DNA of 5,781 nucleotides, from the NCBI GenBank assembly GCA_046704565.1, contig JBJKRP010000064.1, forward strand, positions 1 to 5,781, read 5' to 3'. The notes beneath the pieces are model-generated. The model ran no database searches. It saw nothing but the letters and a program-made list of their open reading frames with translations, and had not been told where the DNA came from. This stretch comes from FEN-1297 sp046704565 (GTDB lineage Bacteria > Bacteroidota > Ignavibacteria > Ignavibacteriales > Ignavibacteriaceae). The stretch's first letter is position 1. Each line of letters begins with the position of its first letter. Of this stretch, positions 4,928 to 5,781 are shown piece after piece. The translations under genes and the position numbers were made by a program.

Positions 4928-5781
4928 ATGGATTATTTAGACAAACTTGAGGCTCAAAGCATTTACATACTTAGGGAAGCGTACAGGGAGTTTAAGAACC
5001 TTGCGATGCTGTGGTCAATCGGGAAAGACAGCACTGTAATGCTGTGGCTTGCAAAGAAGGCTTTCTTCGGGCATGTTCCTTTCCCGCTCGTTCATATAGA
5101 TACTTCGTACAAGATACCCGAGATGATTGAATTCAGGAACAAGCTTGCTCTTGATTGGAAGCTGAATCTGATTGTCGGTCAGAATAGAAATGTATTGCAG
5201 AAGAAATTAACTTTTCCCGAAGGTAAAGTTGACAGGCTGACCTGCTGCAAATACTTAAAGACCGAGGCTCTCAGAAATACTCTTTCGGGAGAATGGCAGA
5301 GGTTCAGACTGGATCTTTCGACGGGGAAGCTTGTTGAAGACAAAGACACAAATGCATACACGGGCGTAATTGTCGGAGTGAGAGCAGATGAGGAGGGAAG
5401 CAGATCGAAGGAAAGATATTTCTCGCCGAGAGATAAGAACAACGATTGGGATGTCGGGGACCAGCCGCCAGAATTGTGGAATCAATTTAAAACCGACTTC
5501 GCACCGGGAACTCATATTAGAATACACCCGCTGCTTGATTGGACCGAGCTTAACATCTGGGAATATCTTGACAGAGAAAATGTTCCGGTCATCCCGATAT
5601 ATTTTGATCAGGGTGACGGGACAAGATACAGGTCGCTCGGCTGTCAGCCTTGCACAAAGCCTGTTCAGTCTAATGCTAAGAATATTAAAGATATAATCGA
5701 AGAATTAAGGAGAGGGAAATTTTCAAATATAGCCGAGAGGTCGGGGAGAGAGCAGGACAAAGACGGCGGCGGTACTCTTGA
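4928..5781 (+). CDS. cysD: CysD, sulfate adenylyltransferase subunit 2 (partial, 3' end outside window)
   Basis: Read by hand: ATG 4928-4930, then 284 codons open to the window edge; E. coli CysD is about 302 residues, so little is missing. CysD is the catalytic subunit of ATP sulfurylase, making APS and pyrophosphate from ATP and sulfate with the GTPase CysN, which should lie just downstream. Seen: the PP-loop SIGKDST (30-36), HIDTSYKIPEM (56-66), the signature RADEEGSRSKERYFSPRD (152-169), QPPELW (179-184), HPLLDWTELNIWEYL (200-214) and QSNAKNIKDIIEEL (247-260). Unlike E. coli CysD, it carries C106-C107 and C239-x-x-C242, spaced as in CysH; from memory, other non-proteobacterial CysD proteins share this. 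It follows cysH by 9 bases and is last of the visible operon. Residues 225-236 are also shorter than the corresponding E. coli loop. Confidence 0.93.
   Translation, partial: MDYLDKLEAQSIYILREAYREFKNLAMLWSIGKDSTVMLWLAKKAFFGHVPFPLVHIDTSYKIPEMIEFRNKLALDWKLNLIVGQNRNVLQKKLTFPEGKVDRLTCCKYLKTEALRNTLSGEWQRFRLDLSTGKLVEDKDTNAYTGVIVGVRADEEGSRSKERYFSPRDKNNDWDVGDQPPELWNQFKTDFAPGTHIRIHPLLDWTELNIWEYLDRENVPVIPIYFDQGDGTRYRSLGCQPCTKPVQSNAKNIKDIIEELRRGKFSNIAERSGREQDKDGGGTL

Noticed and set aside
5388..5696. Plus-strand frame of 102 codons within the cysD region
   Set aside because: It is a different frame inside the conserved CysD reading frame, which remains open from 4928 to the window end.

Overview
The window most likely comes from a member of the Bacteroidota/Ignavibacteriota (FCB) group. 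Three things point there, and none proves it. Most start codons lack a clear Shine-Dalgarno sequence and sit behind AT-rich leaders. One intergenic promoter fits both TTGACA-N17-TATGTT and the Bacteroidota form TTG-N20-TAnnTTTG. CysD belongs to a cysteine-containing subtype I remember from non-proteobacterial lineages.

Left part (1-1564, minus strand): two overlapping genes for family 9 (heptosyltransferase-like) glycosyltransferases, joined by an ATGA stop/start overlap. The downstream one runs off the left edge. They probably act in LPS or cell-surface glycan assembly. A divergent intergenic region (1565-1866) separates them from a plus-strand gene for an exported, YncE-like beta-propeller protein (1867-2898) that is not obviously tied to either neighbour.

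Middle (2899-3948): about 1 kb with no long reading frame. Its first 600 bp show little. Its last 420 bp form an elaborate regulatory leader: a strong promoter; a 33-codon ORF carrying four consecutive Cys codons followed by three Met codons; a rho-independent terminator with a plausible competing antiterminator; a complete SAM-I (S-box) riboswitch; and that riboswitch's own terminator.

Right part (3949-5781, plus strand): the sulfate-assimilation operon controlled by that leader, consisting of a DUF2061 membrane protein, cysH (Fe-S type APS reductase) and cysD (ATP sulfurylase subunit 2, cut by the right edge). CysD with its unseen partner CysN would activate sulfate to APS, and CysH would reduce APS to sulfite for cysteine and methionine synthesis.

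The main discovery candidate is the tandem control. A Cys/Met-codon leader-peptide attenuator, which would read charged tRNA supply, lies directly upstream of a SAM riboswitch, which reads the end product of the same pathway. Both would act on one transcript.
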